NCBI RefSeq assembly: GCF_001368815.1
Contig: NZ_CTEI01000001.1
Location: 1,550,001-1,614,000 of the forward strand
From: Paraliobacillus sp. PM-2
GTDB taxonomy: Bacteria > Bacillota > Bacilli > Bacillales > Amphibacillaceae
Length of the DNA stretch: 64,000 nt
Reading direction: 5' to 3'
Shown: piece by piece, positions 1-8,850 of the stretch
Position numbering within the stretch: the first letter of the stretch is position 1
Layout of the letters: the number at the start of each line of letters is the position of its first letter
Program-made: the position numbers and the translations under genes
The notes under the pieces: generated by a model
Database searches by the model: none
The model's input: the letters and a program-made list of their open reading frames with translations, nothing else
What the model was told of the DNA's origin: nothing

Positions 1-369
1 TTGTGGCGGTGCAATTAACTCCACTTTCTCTATATCTACAAATTGATAAAATACAAATGACCAACCATATTTTTCTGTTTCTGTAACATAATTCGTCTCT
101 TTAATAAACGCATCAAATGCTTTATTTGTAACAGCATAAGGATCCATATAAAAAGGAGACACTTCGACCTGTTTTACAGGCTGTTCTCCATCTTGTACAA
201 ACCCTTCATTAAAGGCATCTCCCATCAAGAAATGACCACCTGATAGCAAAATCATATCGCTCTTATTTCTAATTGAGTTGCGTTTACATTGCTGTTCTAA
301 GGTATATTCTACCTTTTTATCGCTCTCTCTCCTCGCTGAACAACATGGCTTTTGACTTCTAGTATCCAT
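1..369 (-). CDS. Formylglycine-generating enzyme (FGE/SUMF1 family), N-terminal part, cut by the left window edge
   Basis: An open frame of 123 codons reads from ATG at 369 to position 1 without a stop, so the gene continues outside the window. The SD AAGGTG lies about 8 bases before the ATG. The protein starts with a Cys pair (residues 9-10), followed by SGGHFLMGDAF, then DGEQPVKQVEV, then FYMDPYAVTNKAFDAFI and ETNYVTETEKYGWSFVF. These are the characteristic N-terminal blocks of the FGE-sulfatase fold (SUMF1-like). FGE oxidises the Cys of a C-x-P-x-R sulfatase motif to C-alpha-formylglycine using O2 and copper. The catalytic cysteine pair lies in the missing C-terminal part. Two Cys-type sulfatases lie within 18 kb, which fits. 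There is no signal peptide, so it should be cytoplasmic. Other FGE-fold proteins (e.g. ergothioneine/EgtB-like, PvdO) are possible, but the VTNKAF...YVTETEKYGWSFVF pattern is that of true FGE. Confidence 0.85.
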   Translation of the reverse strand, partial: MDTRSQKPCCSARRESDKKVEYTLEQQCKRNSIRNKSDMILLSGGHFLMGDAFNEGFVQDGEQPVKQVEVSPFYMDPYAVTNKAFDAFIKETNYVTETEKYGWSFVFYQFVDIEKVELIAPPQ

Positions 370-438
370 ATAAAACACCTTCATTTAATCAATATTCATT
401 TCACACAAAATGTTTCATCCTTTTATTATATACTACTT

Positions 439-452
439 ATTTAGCGGTTTCA
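439..452 (-). promoter_or_regulatory. Candidate CcpA cre site upstream of the FGE gene
   Basis: On the minus strand the site reads TGAAACCGCTAAAT, 12 of 14 matches to the cre consensus TGWAARCGYTWNCW. It sits about 70 bases before the FGE start. This is a weak match on its own and is supported mainly by better cre boxes elsewhere in the locus. Confidence 0.3.
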
Positions 453-502
453 TTAAAAAATCAGTCATTTAACTCATATATATTACATTTACTTTTATAC
501 AA

Positions 503-555
503 GTAAATTGTGATTTCTATCATAGAATCTATTTATCTTTCCGATCATAATTAAT
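503..555 (+). repeat. Direct repeat copy 1 (53 bp, partner at 8768-8820)
   Basis: These 53 bases match 8768-8820 in the same orientation with two mismatches; the last 48 have one. Read on the minus strand, both copies end in codons for N-Y-D-R-K-D-K-stop, and the one mismatch inside that frame is silent (GAT/GAC). The repeat therefore seems to be the 3' end of a GNAT-type gene that occurs on both sides of operon 1. Confidence 0.8.
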
Positions 556-696
556 TAGCAACAGAATTAAACTTTTTTCATACATTTCATAGCTTTTCCA
601 AGGACTATATCCCAGTTTATTGTAAAATCTAACAAGAGTGGTCCAGTCAATAACAATTTCATTAATATCACGTTGTCGTAAAAAAGCAATTCCGTA
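529..696 (-). pseudogene. C-terminal remnant of a GNAT-family acetyltransferase
   Basis: A 55-codon stretch open on the minus strand directly follows an in-frame TAA and has no start codon or ribosome binding site. It contains LVRFYNKLGYSPWKSYEMYEK, the typical RFYxKLGF end of GNAT N-acetyltransferases. The acetyl-CoA binding part of the domain is missing, so this is a decayed 3' fragment. The rest of the 370-811 gap holds only a weak cre box, this fragment, the direct repeat and a hairpin. Confidence 0.6.
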
Positions 697-720
697 TTAA
701 AGTTAAGGCTCTTATTTTTA

Positions 721-762
721 AAACTTCACCAGTAAATTTAAGTGAATTTACTGGTGAAGTTT
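721..762 (-). terminator. Stem-loop after GH20 gene (end of operon 1)
   Basis: A perfect 18-bp inverted repeat (721-738 with 745-762) with a 6-base loop lies about 50 bases past the GH20 stop. On the minus strand the stem ends in TTT followed by TAAAAAT, so the U-tract is short. It is the likely end of operon 1. Confidence 0.7.
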
Positions 763-811
763 AGTTATTAGTTCAATTAAATATAAATTTAAAATATAAA
801 GTGTACAACGT

Positions 812-3091
812 TCATTTTTTTAATATTACTTTTATAATTTTGCCATTTAATGAATTTTGTAGGCTACCGATTCTTTGTAACGGTAAAATGAATGTATTAT
901 AAGGTTTATTTGTATCATCCGTAAGTGAAACTTCCTTATCATCTATAAACAAACGTGTTTTATGGAGAGTAGTTATTATTTTTAAATTTATTTTTTTGTT
1001 GGCCTCAAGCTTATGATTAAAAGCATATCTATTATTCTCATACTTATAACCAATAAACCCCTCTTCATCTACAGCGTATATTGTTCCATAGTTATCAGTT
1101 TCCATTAAAATTTGAATTTGTTTTGTATCCGTTAACTCAAACTCCACTTCTAGATGAGCAACAGGTCCAATCAGACTTAATGGCAACTCAAAAAAACTAT
1201 TGTTACCATTAAATTGAGCGCCATTCTTTAACAATATATTATTTGTTTTTTTAATATGATAATCGTTGCCGCTATAATCTGCAAGACCTTCTAAAAAGTT
1301 GTAATGCAGTATCGTGTTTGTTTTTGATCTTATCTTAAAACGGGGATTTGTACTTGGTGCATACATCGTTTTTAAGCTCAATGCTTGAAACGCCTCAAAT
1401 GATCTTGAAAGTTCAGTGCCCCAATTTTTTTGTGCGAGGATAGGTAGTGCACTAAATATTCTATCAAACATATCATAACTTGTTATTCCATTTTCAACTG
1501 TATCTATCTGATCATTCCAAAGCCCAAATGCACCTCCAAGAAGTTGAGGATGAGATTCATTTATTACAGTTCCATTATTAAACCTATTCGGTTGATATTG
1601 GAAGTATAAATTTTCTAAATTTAAGTAGTCATGATAATAATCAGCGCCTGGGACTATATAAGTTTGTTCATCATCTATATTTATAATATTAAATCCTTGT
1701 TCAAGCATCATTTCGGGATTTGCCCAATCGGTATTCCACACATTCATTTGAATATTTTTTGAGGTAACAGGTGTTTTTCCTGTTTTACTGGTTAAGCTTC
1801 CCCATATTCTTGGTATTCTTTTTTTATCATCTCGTATAAAACGAAGCATCTCATCTACATATCTTCTATAAACTTCCGTTTCACCATAATATTCATCACT
1901 TCCAATATGAATAGGAACATAACCAATAACCGGGTTCTTTCCATCAAGATATTCATTGTACATTGATTGAATAAAAGAAACAGTTTCCTCATGGTCGAGA
2001 TCTAGCATTGCAGCTCTTTCCATTTCACCCTTACCATTAACAACCTTCCCCTTATACATCAACTCCGGCCTGACTTTAACGAAGGAAAGAGCGTGCCCAG
2101 GTGTATCAAACTCAGGGACAATTGTTACCCCATATTTTCTCGAATCTTCAATTAAATTTTTAAACTCTTTTTTTGTGTAATAACCATCTTTTGCAGTGAG
2201 TGTGCTATCATTTCCCTCTATATCCGACTCCAATCTGAAGCCTGTGTATGCATTTTTAATAACATCTGTAATGTTCATATAATCATCTAGAAATATAGCA
2301 TTGTCATTAAGATGAATCTGAAAATCATTCATTTTATAATAACTCATTGTTTTCATTAGATAATATATATAATCCAATTTTACAAATTTCCGCCCGACAT
2401 CCAGCATAAATCCTCTGATTGAATACTTTGGATAGTCTCGAATATATCCGTTGTTCACCTTATAATTACAACTGGTTTTCAGCATTTGATGCAGTGTACG
2501 GGTTGCATAAAAAGCACCGGTATAATTCTCAGCATATATTGTAATGGTGTTATTCTCTATTACAATGCCATAACCTTCCTTATTATAATTATTCTGATCA
2601 TCGTATTCAAAATTAATTAAGCTCTTTACGTTTTTATTTTTCGTTTTTAAATTAATACCAATCTCTTTAACATCATTTATAAGCATCTGTGCAGCAACTT
2701 TAAAACGTTCATCTTTTACAACAACACAGGTTTCATCGTTTACATGTGTTGTTCCTTCCAAACCGTACCATTCGGCCAACTCAGGAATGACCCTAGGTGG
2801 GGGATTGCTCCCTTGATTTTTATATTTCCCCTCAATCAAAACACTGTATTCCTTTTGAATTACCTGCACGCCAGTCATTAATTCCAATGTGATTTTCACA
2901 CATTTATCATGCAAAGGTTGATAAACATTACCCTTAAGGTCAATAACTGGAAGGGCAGTACTCCCTACTATTTGTAATTCTCCATTAACGGGATCAGGTA
3001 TATTCAATTTCATTTTTTCACAATTATACTCTATCTTGTCTATATCATTTAATGAGTTAATTTTATTACCACGAGTATATTTTTTGGACAT
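812..3091 (-). CDS. Intracellular GH20 beta-N-acetylhexosaminidase with C-terminal lectin-like domain
   Basis: Predicted to release terminal beta-linked GlcNAc or GalNAc. The N-terminal region (about 1-215) looks like the GH20b fold. The catalytic barrel starts at SIRGFMLDVGRKFVKLDYI. The retaining GH20 Asp-Glu pair is in IHIGSDEYYG (about D399-E400 from this start); the preceding Asp stabilises the substrate acetamido group. Residues about 620-759 resemble a LamG/concanavalin-type module. There is no signal peptide or membrane segment, so it should act in the cytoplasm on imported oligosaccharides, unlike the wall-anchored enzymes further right. I chose ATG at 3091 (759 aa) over the in-frame GTG at 3100, because AAAGGGTGAT is well spaced only for the ATG. 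It is the last gene of operon 1, 39 bases after the sulfatase, which suggests a sulfated hexosamine substrate that is desulfated first. Confidence 0.88.
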   Translation of the reverse strand: MSKKYTRGNKINSLNDIDKIEYNCEKMKLNIPDPVNGELQIVGSTALPVIDLKGNVYQPLHDKCVKITLELMTGVQVIQKEYSVLIEGKYKNQGSNPPPRVIPELAEWYGLEGTTHVNDETCVVVKDERFKVAAQMLINDVKEIGINLKTKNKNVKSLINFEYDDQNNYNKEGYGIVIENNTITIYAENYTGAFYATRTLHQMLKTSCNYKVNNGYIRDYPKYSIRGFMLDVGRKFVKLDYIYYLMKTMSYYKMNDFQIHLNDNAIFLDDYMNITDVIKNAYTGFRLESDIEGNDSTLTAKDGYYTKKEFKNLIEDSRKYGVTIVPEFDTPGHALSFVKVRPELMYKGKVVNGKGEMERAAMLDLDHEETVSFIQSMYNEYLDGKNPVIGYVPIHIGSDEYYGETEVYRRYVDEMLRFIRDDKKRIPRIWGSLTSKTGKTPVTSKNIQMNVWNTDWANPEMMLEQGFNIINIDDEQTYIVPGADYYHDYLNLENLYFQYQPNRFNNGTVINESHPQLLGGAFGLWNDQIDTVENGITSYDMFDRIFSALPILAQKNWGTELSRSFEAFQALSLKTMYAPSTNPRFKIRSKTNTILHYNFLEGLADYSGNDYHIKKTNNILLKNGAQFNGNNSFFELPLSLIGPVAHLEVEFELTDTKQIQILMETDNYGTIYAVDEEGFIGYKYENNRYAFNHKLEANKKINLKIITTLHKTRLFIDDKEVSLTDDTNKPYNTFILPLQRIGSLQNSLNGKIIKVILKK

Positions 3092-3130
3092 TTTAATCAC
3101 CCTTTAACCTGTAATAACCTCTTACTCTTT

Positions 3131-4528
3131 TCACTCATAATCTTCAACTTCATCTTTAAGTCTATATAACTCCTTTTTCAGCTCTTTCACTATCTCTGAA
3201 TAAGCTGGATCATTATAAACGTTATTGAGTTCATAGTAATCTTGTTCCAGATCAAATAATTCCCATGTAGGCGTTCTGGGTTCATCCATTGCATCCGTAA
3301 CTCCCAAAGATTCTCCATAATAGTAAATAAGCTTGTAACGATGAGTGCGTAATCCATAATGAGCACCAACTCGATGTTCAATACTTAAGTGTTCCCAGTA
3401 ACGATAATACATAGAAGTTTGCCACTCACGCGGTGTATTGCCTTCTAAAATTGGCCGCAGGCTTGTACCTTGCATATCATCAGGTATATCAATACCTGCA
3501 TAATCCAGAAATGTTTCCGGGAAATCAACATTCAAAGCAAAATCTTTCGTTACAGATCCGGGTTTTATAGCCCGTGGGTAACGAACAATAAAAGGCATTC
3601 GCAAGGATTCTTCATACATAAAACGCTTGTCATACCATCCATGATCACCGAGAAAAAATCCTTGATCTGATGTATACACAACAATGGTATCATTTGTTAA
3701 TTCTTCTTCATCAAGGTAATTAAGGAGGCGGCCTACATTATCGTCAATAGACGCTACACATCGCAAATAATCCTTAATGTAGCGTTGATAATACCAACTC
3801 TTTAATTCTGCAGCTGATAAATTTTCCGGAGGTTTATCCTTCACATCACGTTCCGTCAGATCTCGCTCAATCCGCATTCTTGCCTCTTTGGCAGCTTCAG
3901 CTCTGTTCTCATAATCATCATGAAATGTCGGAGGTTCAGGTATATTAATGTCCTCATACATATGCGCATGTTTCTCATCCGGGTCCCACGGTCGATGCGG
4001 AGCTTTGTGATGGCACATTAGCATGAACGGCTTTTCCTTGTCTCGCTGCTTCAACCACTCAATAGACATATCGGTTACAAGATCTGTCGCATAACCTTTA
4101 AAGACTTTTTCCTCACCCATTTCATACATGACCGGGTCAAAGTATTCCCCTTGATTAGGAAATACATTCCAATAGTCGAATCCAATTGGATCAGCATTAC
4201 CACCAGCACCAAGATGCCATTTACCAATGATGGCTGTTTGATAACCACTCGATTTCATTAATTTTTGAACAGTTGTTTGACGCCCGTCAATTTCATCTCC
4301 AAGTGTTTTAACGCCATTTTTATGGTTATATAATCCCGTTAAAATACTTGCTCTACTTGGTGTGCATATCGCATTGGTACAGAAGCAATTGTCAAATCTT
4401 ATTCCTTCATTTGCTATGCGGTCTAAATGGGGTGTCTTGTTAATCTTACTGTCATAACAACTCATCGCATGAGATGCGTGATCGTCACTCATAATGAATA
4501 AAATATTGGGTCTCTTTTTTTCGCTCAT
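3131..4528 (-). CDS. Type I sulfatase (alkaline phosphatase fold), Cys-type, cytoplasmic
   Basis: 465 aa. The N-terminus RPNILFIMSDDHASH gives the metal-binding Asp pair. The sulfatase signature is at 55-65, CTPSRASILTG, where Cys55 is the residue to be converted to formylglycine. Other family blocks are IIGKWHLG (about 101-108) and VYTSDQGFFLGDHGWYDK with the second metal-binding Asp. There is no signal peptide, so activation by cytoplasmic FGE or anSME and action on imported sugar are both expected. It lies between the YesL-like gene and GH20 in operon 1. The substrate is not evident from sequence; a sulfated GlcNAc or GalNAc end group is the best guess from the GH20 next door. Confidence 0.9.
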   Translation of the reverse strand: MSEKKRPNILFIMSDDHASHAMSCYDSKINKTPHLDRIANEGIRFDNCFCTNAICTPSRASILTGLYNHKNGVKTLGDEIDGRQTTVQKLMKSSGYQTAIIGKWHLGAGGNADPIGFDYWNVFPNQGEYFDPVMYEMGEEKVFKGYATDLVTDMSIEWLKQRDKEKPFMLMCHHKAPHRPWDPDEKHAHMYEDINIPEPPTFHDDYENRAEAAKEARMRIERDLTERDVKDKPPENLSAAELKSWYYQRYIKDYLRCVASIDDNVGRLLNYLDEEELTNDTIVVYTSDQGFFLGDHGWYDKRFMYEESLRMPFIVRYPRAIKPGSVTKDFALNVDFPETFLDYAGIDIPDDMQGTSLRPILEGNTPREWQTSMYYRYWEHLSIEHRVGAHYGLRTHRYKLIYYYGESLGVTDAMDEPRTPTWELFDLEQDYYELNNVYNDPAYSEIVKELKKELYRLKDEVEDYE

Positions 4529-4568
4529 TTTTACACTCCTAACATTCTATTTCAAATAACCAGGTCAC

Positions 4569-5195
4569 TTATTTGACTGATGATTGAACATCAACTTTTT
4601 TAAAGGCTTTGTATGATGACCACATAATAATATAAGCAGGAACGCTTAATCCAAAAAACAGAATTAATCCAGGTATAAAAAGCATTAATAAACAGGCACT
4701 CATTAGTACTAGAACAGTTATTAAAAAAATGACTGGATGAGATACAATAATTAAAAATGTATATTTAAAATAACTCATTATTTTCAAATCATAATGTACA
4801 AGGACTGGAAACAGGAACAAACCCGTTATTCCATAAATAAACAAGATAATTAAAACCGTATACGAAAGTGTTAGAAACATAATATTGTCTTGTGTGTGAA
4901 AGAATTTAAAATCAACATAAGTGATCACCCCTACGGTCAGGTAAAAATAACCAATAATATTGGATTTTACAAATTCTTTTTTAAAAGTACTATGATAAAC
5001 ATTCCAAACGGAAGTTATATGTTTATGCTTTAACCACTGGCGTATAACTGAAAACAGACTAACAGTAGCTGGAAACATCCCCAATATAAATAATCCCATT
5101 GTAGAATATGCTACCCATAACAAATTGATATAAGCCAAGCTCACAATCCAATTTCCAATATTACTAATAAAAGTGTATAATCTTTTATCTTCCAT
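4569..5195 (-). CDS. YesL-family (DUF624) membrane protein
   Basis: 208 aa from the ATG at 5195. An upstream frame extension to 5249 is unlikely, because the region from MEDKRLYTFISNIGNWI onward matches the usual YesL start. It has about five to six hydrophobic segments: LAYINLLWVAYSTMGLFILG, a GLFLFPVLVHY block, and C-terminal VIFLITVLVLMSACLLMLFI. YesL-like proteins of unknown biochemical function are very often encoded in Firmicutes sugar ABC-transporter/glycosidase operons, as here between the permeases and the sulfatase. Confidence 0.8.
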   Translation of the reverse strand: MEDKRLYTFISNIGNWIVSLAYINLLWVAYSTMGLFILGMFPATVSLFSVIRQWLKHKHITSVWNVYHSTFKKEFVKSNIIGYFYLTVGVITYVDFKFFHTQDNIMFLTLSYTVLIILFIYGITGLFLFPVLVHYDLKIMSYFKYTFLIIVSHPVIFLITVLVLMSACLLMLFIPGLILFFGLSVPAYIIMWSSYKAFKKVDVQSSVK

Positions 5196-5267
5196 AATCC
5201 GCTCTTCCACACCTTTCAAACCAAAACAATTACACTTAATACTACACAACCAAACATTTACAGATGA

Positions 5268-6092
5268 TTATCCCTTTACTGCTCCAGACAAACCGTCTAT
5301 GAAATATCGTTGGAAGAATACGAATAAAATAATAACAGGAATAATTGCAATGGATGATCCAGCTGCAATACCTGTCCAATCTACAATATTTTCTCCTCGC
5401 AATGTATACAATCCAACTGCCAGTGGTCGTAGTGAAGCGTTACTTAAAGTTAATACCAAAGGTAATAAAAATGAATTCCATGTCCAAACAAATTGCATTA
5501 TAACAACACTACCAATTATTGGAGATGACAACGGCAACATAACACGCGTGAATATTTGTATAAAGCTACTTCCATCTATAATTGCTGCTTCTTCCATTTC
5601 TTTAGGGACACTTCTAAAGAAACTGGCAAATAACAAAACAAAAATAACATGTCCACCACCTGCTTCAGCGAGAATAATACCTAACAAAGAATCCATCAGA
5701 CCTAAACTTTTAATTAATTGAAAAATAGGTATCATGGAGAACTCAAGTGGTATAAAAATACTTGCTCCCAATATAGCAATAAAGATTTTTTTACCTGGGA
5801 AAGAATATCTTCCAAGAGCATAACCACACGTTGAAGTAATTACTAAAATGATTAATATAGCCGATGCAGTTATGATAACAGAGTTTAAAAAGTACTGGCT
5901 GAAGTTTGCTTCATTCCATGCACGTATAAAGTTTGAAAAGTCTAGAGAATTAGGTATTAAACTCAATCCACTTTCAAAAAATTCACTCTTACTCTTGAAA
6001 GAGGCGGATAACATCCAAACAAAAGGATAAATCCAAATAAATGAAAATACGATTAAAATCAAATGTTTTAATATTTTACTCAAATTGTTCAT
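5268..6092 (-). CDS. Carbohydrate ABC transporter permease (MalG/LacG type)
   Basis: 274 aa with six predicted membrane segments. The cytoplasmic EAA loop is EEAAIIDGSSFIQIFTRVMLPLSSPI. The C-terminus ends YFIDGLSGAVKG, typical of the MalG-type second permease. The start ATG overlaps the stop of the upstream permease by four bases (ATGA), so translation is coupled. It pairs with the 6089-7030 permease and the lipoprotein at 7091-8545. No ATPase gene is present; these systems usually borrow a shared MsmX/MsiK-type ATPase. Confidence 0.93.
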   Translation of the reverse strand: MNNLSKILKHLILIVFSFIWIYPFVWMLSASFKSKSEFFESGLSLIPNSLDFSNFIRAWNEANFSQYFLNSVIITASAILIILVITSTCGYALGRYSFPGKKIFIAILGASIFIPLEFSMIPIFQLIKSLGLMDSLLGIILAEAGGGHVIFVLLFASFFRSVPKEMEEAAIIDGSSFIQIFTRVMLPLSSPIIGSVVIMQFVWTWNSFLLPLVLTLSNASLRPLAVGLYTLRGENIVDWTGIAAGSSIAIIPVIILFVFFQRYFIDGLSGAVKG

Positions 6093-7030
6093 TTACTCAC
6101 CCTCCTCTGTGTATTATTGGACCTTCTGATCAGCGTTGTAGTAATAGCTATAATTGCAATTGTCAAAGCAAAAAGTGTTGCTGCTGCGGATGCATACCCT
6201 AATCTTGGCAAACCCATTTCACTAGAAAAAGCAAATCTATAAATATAAGTAGAAATTACATCTGTTGAATAAGAAGGGCCACCGTTAGTCATCGTCTTTA
6301 TTAAATCAAAAGCTCTTAAAGTAGATGATATATTCACCAACAAGATAACAGCACCTATTGGAATTATTTGTGGTAAAGTAACATAAAAAAACTTTTGTAA
6401 AACACCAGCCCCATCAATTTCTGCAGCTTCAAGCAATTGCCTTGGGACTCCTTGTAATGCAGCCAACCAATAAATCATATTCATCCCAAGATTTTTCCAT
6501 ACAAAAACTGCAATAACTGCAAACATAGCCCATTTTGAACTTCCTAACCAATTAATAGTACTCTCAACAAAAGGCAAGTTTGATAAAGCAGCATTGACTG
6601 CTCCATCTGAACCCCAAATATATACCATAATTATTCCCACAATTGATGCAGTTGTTATAACAGGTATAAATATAATTGTTCGATATGCAGTAGCAAACTT
6701 TAATTTAGGATTATTTACAATTAGTGCTGCTATTAGCGAAAATATCATTAATGGGGGGACAGAACCGGCCATGAAAACAAAACTATTACCATAAGATTTC
6801 CAAAAATAACTATCTGTAACTAATTCCTTGAAATTATCCAATCCAATAAACGTAGCATTACCTAAACCTGACCAATCCATCATTGAATTATATATATTCA
6901 TAACAATAGGCCATCCTTGAAATGCAGCGTAAAAAATTAGATTAGGAGTAATAAATAACCAACACCAAAATACTAGATTTTTTTTATTTTTTAATTTTGA
7001 CTTATTAACTGCGACATATGTGTCACTCAT
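6089..7030 (-). CDS. Carbohydrate ABC transporter permease (MalF/UgpA type)
   Basis: 313 aa with six hydrophobic segments. The EAA motif is LLEAAEIDGAGVLQKFFYVTLPQI, followed by the TNGGPSYSTDVISTYIYRFAF block usual for first-permease (UgpA/LacF) proteins. It is the first transmembrane subunit of the operon 1 importer. A stem-loop at 7059-7081 separates it from the binding-protein gene, so it is probably made in smaller amounts than the lipoprotein. Confidence 0.93.
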   Translation of the reverse strand: MSDTYVAVNKSKLKNKKNLVFWCWLFITPNLIFYAAFQGWPIVMNIYNSMMDWSGLGNATFIGLDNFKELVTDSYFWKSYGNSFVFMAGSVPPLMIFSLIAALIVNNPKLKFATAYRTIIFIPVITTASIVGIIMVYIWGSDGAVNAALSNLPFVESTINWLGSSKWAMFAVIAVFVWKNLGMNMIYWLAALQGVPRQLLEAAEIDGAGVLQKFFYVTLPQIIPIGAVILLVNISSTLRAFDLIKTMTNGGPSYSTDVISTYIYRFAFSSEMGLPRLGYASAAATLFALTIAIIAITTTLIRRSNNTQRRVSK

Positions 7031-7058
7031 AATTATCTTCTACTCCTTTCAAAAGGGA

Positions 7059-7081
7059 GTGACGGGTGCCAAACCCGTCAC
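7059..7081 (-). terminator. Stem-loop between binding-protein and permease genes (attenuator/processing element)
   Basis: A perfect 9-bp stem, GTGACGGGT with ACCCGTCAC, and a 5-base loop sit right after the binding-protein stop and before the permease. There is no U-run behind it, so it is more likely a partial terminator or mRNA stabiliser than a full stop. Operon 2 has the same arrangement at 19471-19501. Confidence 0.65.
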
Positions 7082-7090
7082 CATTATTAT

Positions 7091-8545
7091 CTAATTCAAC
7101 TTATCATATTCTTCGATCGTATAATCCTCCATCAGATTCCAGTTTGTAAATTCAAAATCTGATTTTGATACATCATTCCCTTTATCTTGAGCTTTTTTAA
7201 TTGCTTCTGACAACGCATCATCAATTTTATTAGAGTAATCCTCTAAAGATTTTTCCGCATCTTCTATCGAGCCCGAAACTAAACTTCCCATAATATCACC
7301 GAAATTAGGGAAAACATCATTATATTCGGCAAAAACTGCTGAAGTATCTGGATTACGAACAATAGGATCAGGAACCAGAGCACCATATTCATCCACAATT
7401 GCTTTAAAGTCAAGCAGTTCTTGGATTTCTATATACTCTTCGTCAATTCCTTTTACAACAGAAAAAGAATCACCTTTCTTAGCCCTGGCTTTTTGAAAGT
7501 AATCTCCACCGTAAAGTTCTTCTAAATACAAAGCTGCTTCTTCAGGATGCTCTGAGTTGCTATAAATACCTAACCAAGGTTTAGGATTTTTAATTGGTAA
7601 TGATCCTTTACGACCGGATTCAGGTAGTGGTGGTGACATTACTCCGAAATCAAGATCGGGATTTTCATTTTTCCATACACCTATAGACCAAGCTCCTTGA
7701 ACTAGAAACCCTGCTTGTCCTTGCGCAAACAGATCTCTTGCTTCAGGTGCACTTATACTCATCGTTTTAGGATGAAAGCTTCCGTCATCTACTAAACTAT
7801 CAATTAAGTTATATACTCCAGTGACTGGCTCTGCATCATATCCCGGTTCTCCAGTTGCCATATTTATAGGGGATGTTTTGTTAATACCACTTCCAGCAAG
7901 CGATGCCCAGTTCCGAACAATTTGCTGCCACCTGATTGTTTGTTTGCCACCTTCAATCATCCCATAGAAATCCCCATTACCTTCTTCAGTAATTTTTTTC
8001 GCAGCCTCACGAAACTCAGCGTACGTCTTCGGTGGATTTTCAGGATCTAATCCAACTTTTTCAAACAATTCCTTGTTATAGAAAACCAATCCATCAGGCA
8101 TTTCTTTTGCTTCAGGAACTGCATATAATTTGCCATCAATTGTTGTTTTGCGTAAGGCACCATCAACAAAGAGATCTTTAAAATCATCACCTATATAAGG
8201 ATCAATTGACTGGTACCAACCATCTTCAACCACTGTCGAGAGTTCCATACCATTTGGAACAGGAAATAAATCAGGTGCTTCTCCAGATTGTATAGATGTT
8301 AAGATTGTATTTTTAAATTGATCTGCGGTTAACTGTGTGTATTCAATTTCAATATTTGGGTGTTTTTCCATGAATTTTTTATGAAACTCTTCTCTTATAT
8401 CCTTAACACTATCACTCCAATCCGAGATCTTTAGGGTTACCTTTCCATCAGAGTCAGTCTCATCCTTGTCCCCCCCACAAGCTGTTATAACTAACAACAC
8501 AAAAATCAATACAAAAAAAGTAATAAACTTTACTCCACTCCGCAA
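7091..8545 (-). CDS. Sugar-binding lipoprotein of ABC transporter 1 (family 1 extracellular solute-binding protein)
   Basis: 484 aa. The signal peptide ends in lipobox VITACGG, so Cys23 is predicted to be lipidated and the protein held on the outer face of the membrane. The body has the family layout: TLKISDWSD near the start, PDLFPVPNG, YAVPEAKEMPDGLVFYNKELFEKVGL, and the hinge block AQGQAGFLVQGAWSIG. The start is TTG at 8545 with a strong AGGAGG seven bases before it. It is the first gene of operon 1 and should determine what that operon takes up, presumably a sulfated, HexNAc-containing oligosaccharide given the sulfatase and GH20 genes downstream. This is inference only. Confidence 0.92.
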   Translation of the reverse strand: MRSGVKFITFFVLIFVLLVITACGGDKDETDSDGKVTLKISDWSDSVKDIREEFHKKFMEKHPNIEIEYTQLTADQFKNTILTSIQSGEAPDLFPVPNGMELSTVVEDGWYQSIDPYIGDDFKDLFVDGALRKTTIDGKLYAVPEAKEMPDGLVFYNKELFEKVGLDPENPPKTYAEFREAAKKITEEGNGDFYGMIEGGKQTIRWQQIVRNWASLAGSGINKTSPINMATGEPGYDAEPVTGVYNLIDSLVDDGSFHPKTMSISAPEARDLFAQGQAGFLVQGAWSIGVWKNENPDLDFGVMSPPLPESGRKGSLPIKNPKPWLGIYSNSEHPEEAALYLEELYGGDYFQKARAKKGDSFSVVKGIDEEYIEIQELLDFKAIVDEYGALVPDPIVRNPDTSAVFAEYNDVFPNFGDIMGSLVSGSIEDAEKSLEDYSNKIDDALSEAIKKAQDKGNDVSKSDFEFTNWNLMEDYTIEEYDKLN

Positions 8546-8767
8546 ATTGATTCCTCCTCATGAATTATTACGTGTTACTTATAAATATTCTAAAATGTAC
8601 ACACTTATGTAAGTTGTCTAAGATCTCTTGTTTTTTTTTATATATTTAAAGCGACAAATTACGTAATTGCCCATTTCCAATTTAAAATGAATAGGTTTAA
8701 CCTCAGAATTACAAATAATTTGATATCTTATTTGGTTTATAGTTCATTCTTTTAATTATGTTAACTG

Positions 8768-8820
8768 GTATATTGTGATTTCTATCATAGAATCTATTTG
8801 TCTTTCCGATCATAATTAAT
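8768..8820 (+). repeat. Direct repeat copy 2 (partner at 503-555)
   Basis: 53 bases with two mismatches to 503-555, in the same orientation. The two copies bracket the whole of operon 1 (about 8.2 kb). Confidence 0.8.
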
Positions 8821-8835
8821 CTTACATTCATACAT
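8794..8835 (-). pseudogene. Short GNAT tail fragment, second copy
   Basis: On the minus strand this reads M-Y-E-C-K-I-N-Y-D-R-K-D-K-stop. That is the same MYE...INYDRKDK end as the remnant at 529-696, with a 15-base in-frame shortening. It is joined directly to the anSME ribosome binding site, so it looks like a recombination or duplication scar. Confidence 0.5.
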
Positions 8836-8850
8836 TAAGGAGTTATTTTG

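Larger units (their letters stand above)
8546..8850. other. Divergent intergenic region between operon 1 and anSME
   Basis: Holds the promoter region of operon 1 on the minus strand (none of the -35/-10 candidates is convincing), an unannotated AT-rich stretch, and the second copy of the 53-bp direct repeat, which ends just before the anSME ribosome binding site AAGGAG (8837-8842). No good cre box was found here. Confidence 0.5.

Noticed and set aside
511-528. Near-palindrome TGATTTCTAT/ATAGAATC in the 53-bp repeat, considered as an operator or attachment site
   Set aside because: The symmetry is imperfect (one extra base), no integrase or recombinase is nearby, and the surrounding coding-like GNAT tail explains the conservation.
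812-3091. GH20 considered as a wall-anchored lacto-N-biosidase (GH20 LnbB type)
   Set aside because: It has no signal peptide, no FIVAR or anchor tail, and is the last gene of an importer/sulfatase operon, so an intracellular exo-hexosaminidase fits better.
5173-5721. 182-codon plus-strand frame across the YesL start and permease gene
   Set aside because: Antisense to a clear permease with EAA loop; no matching family or ribosome binding site.
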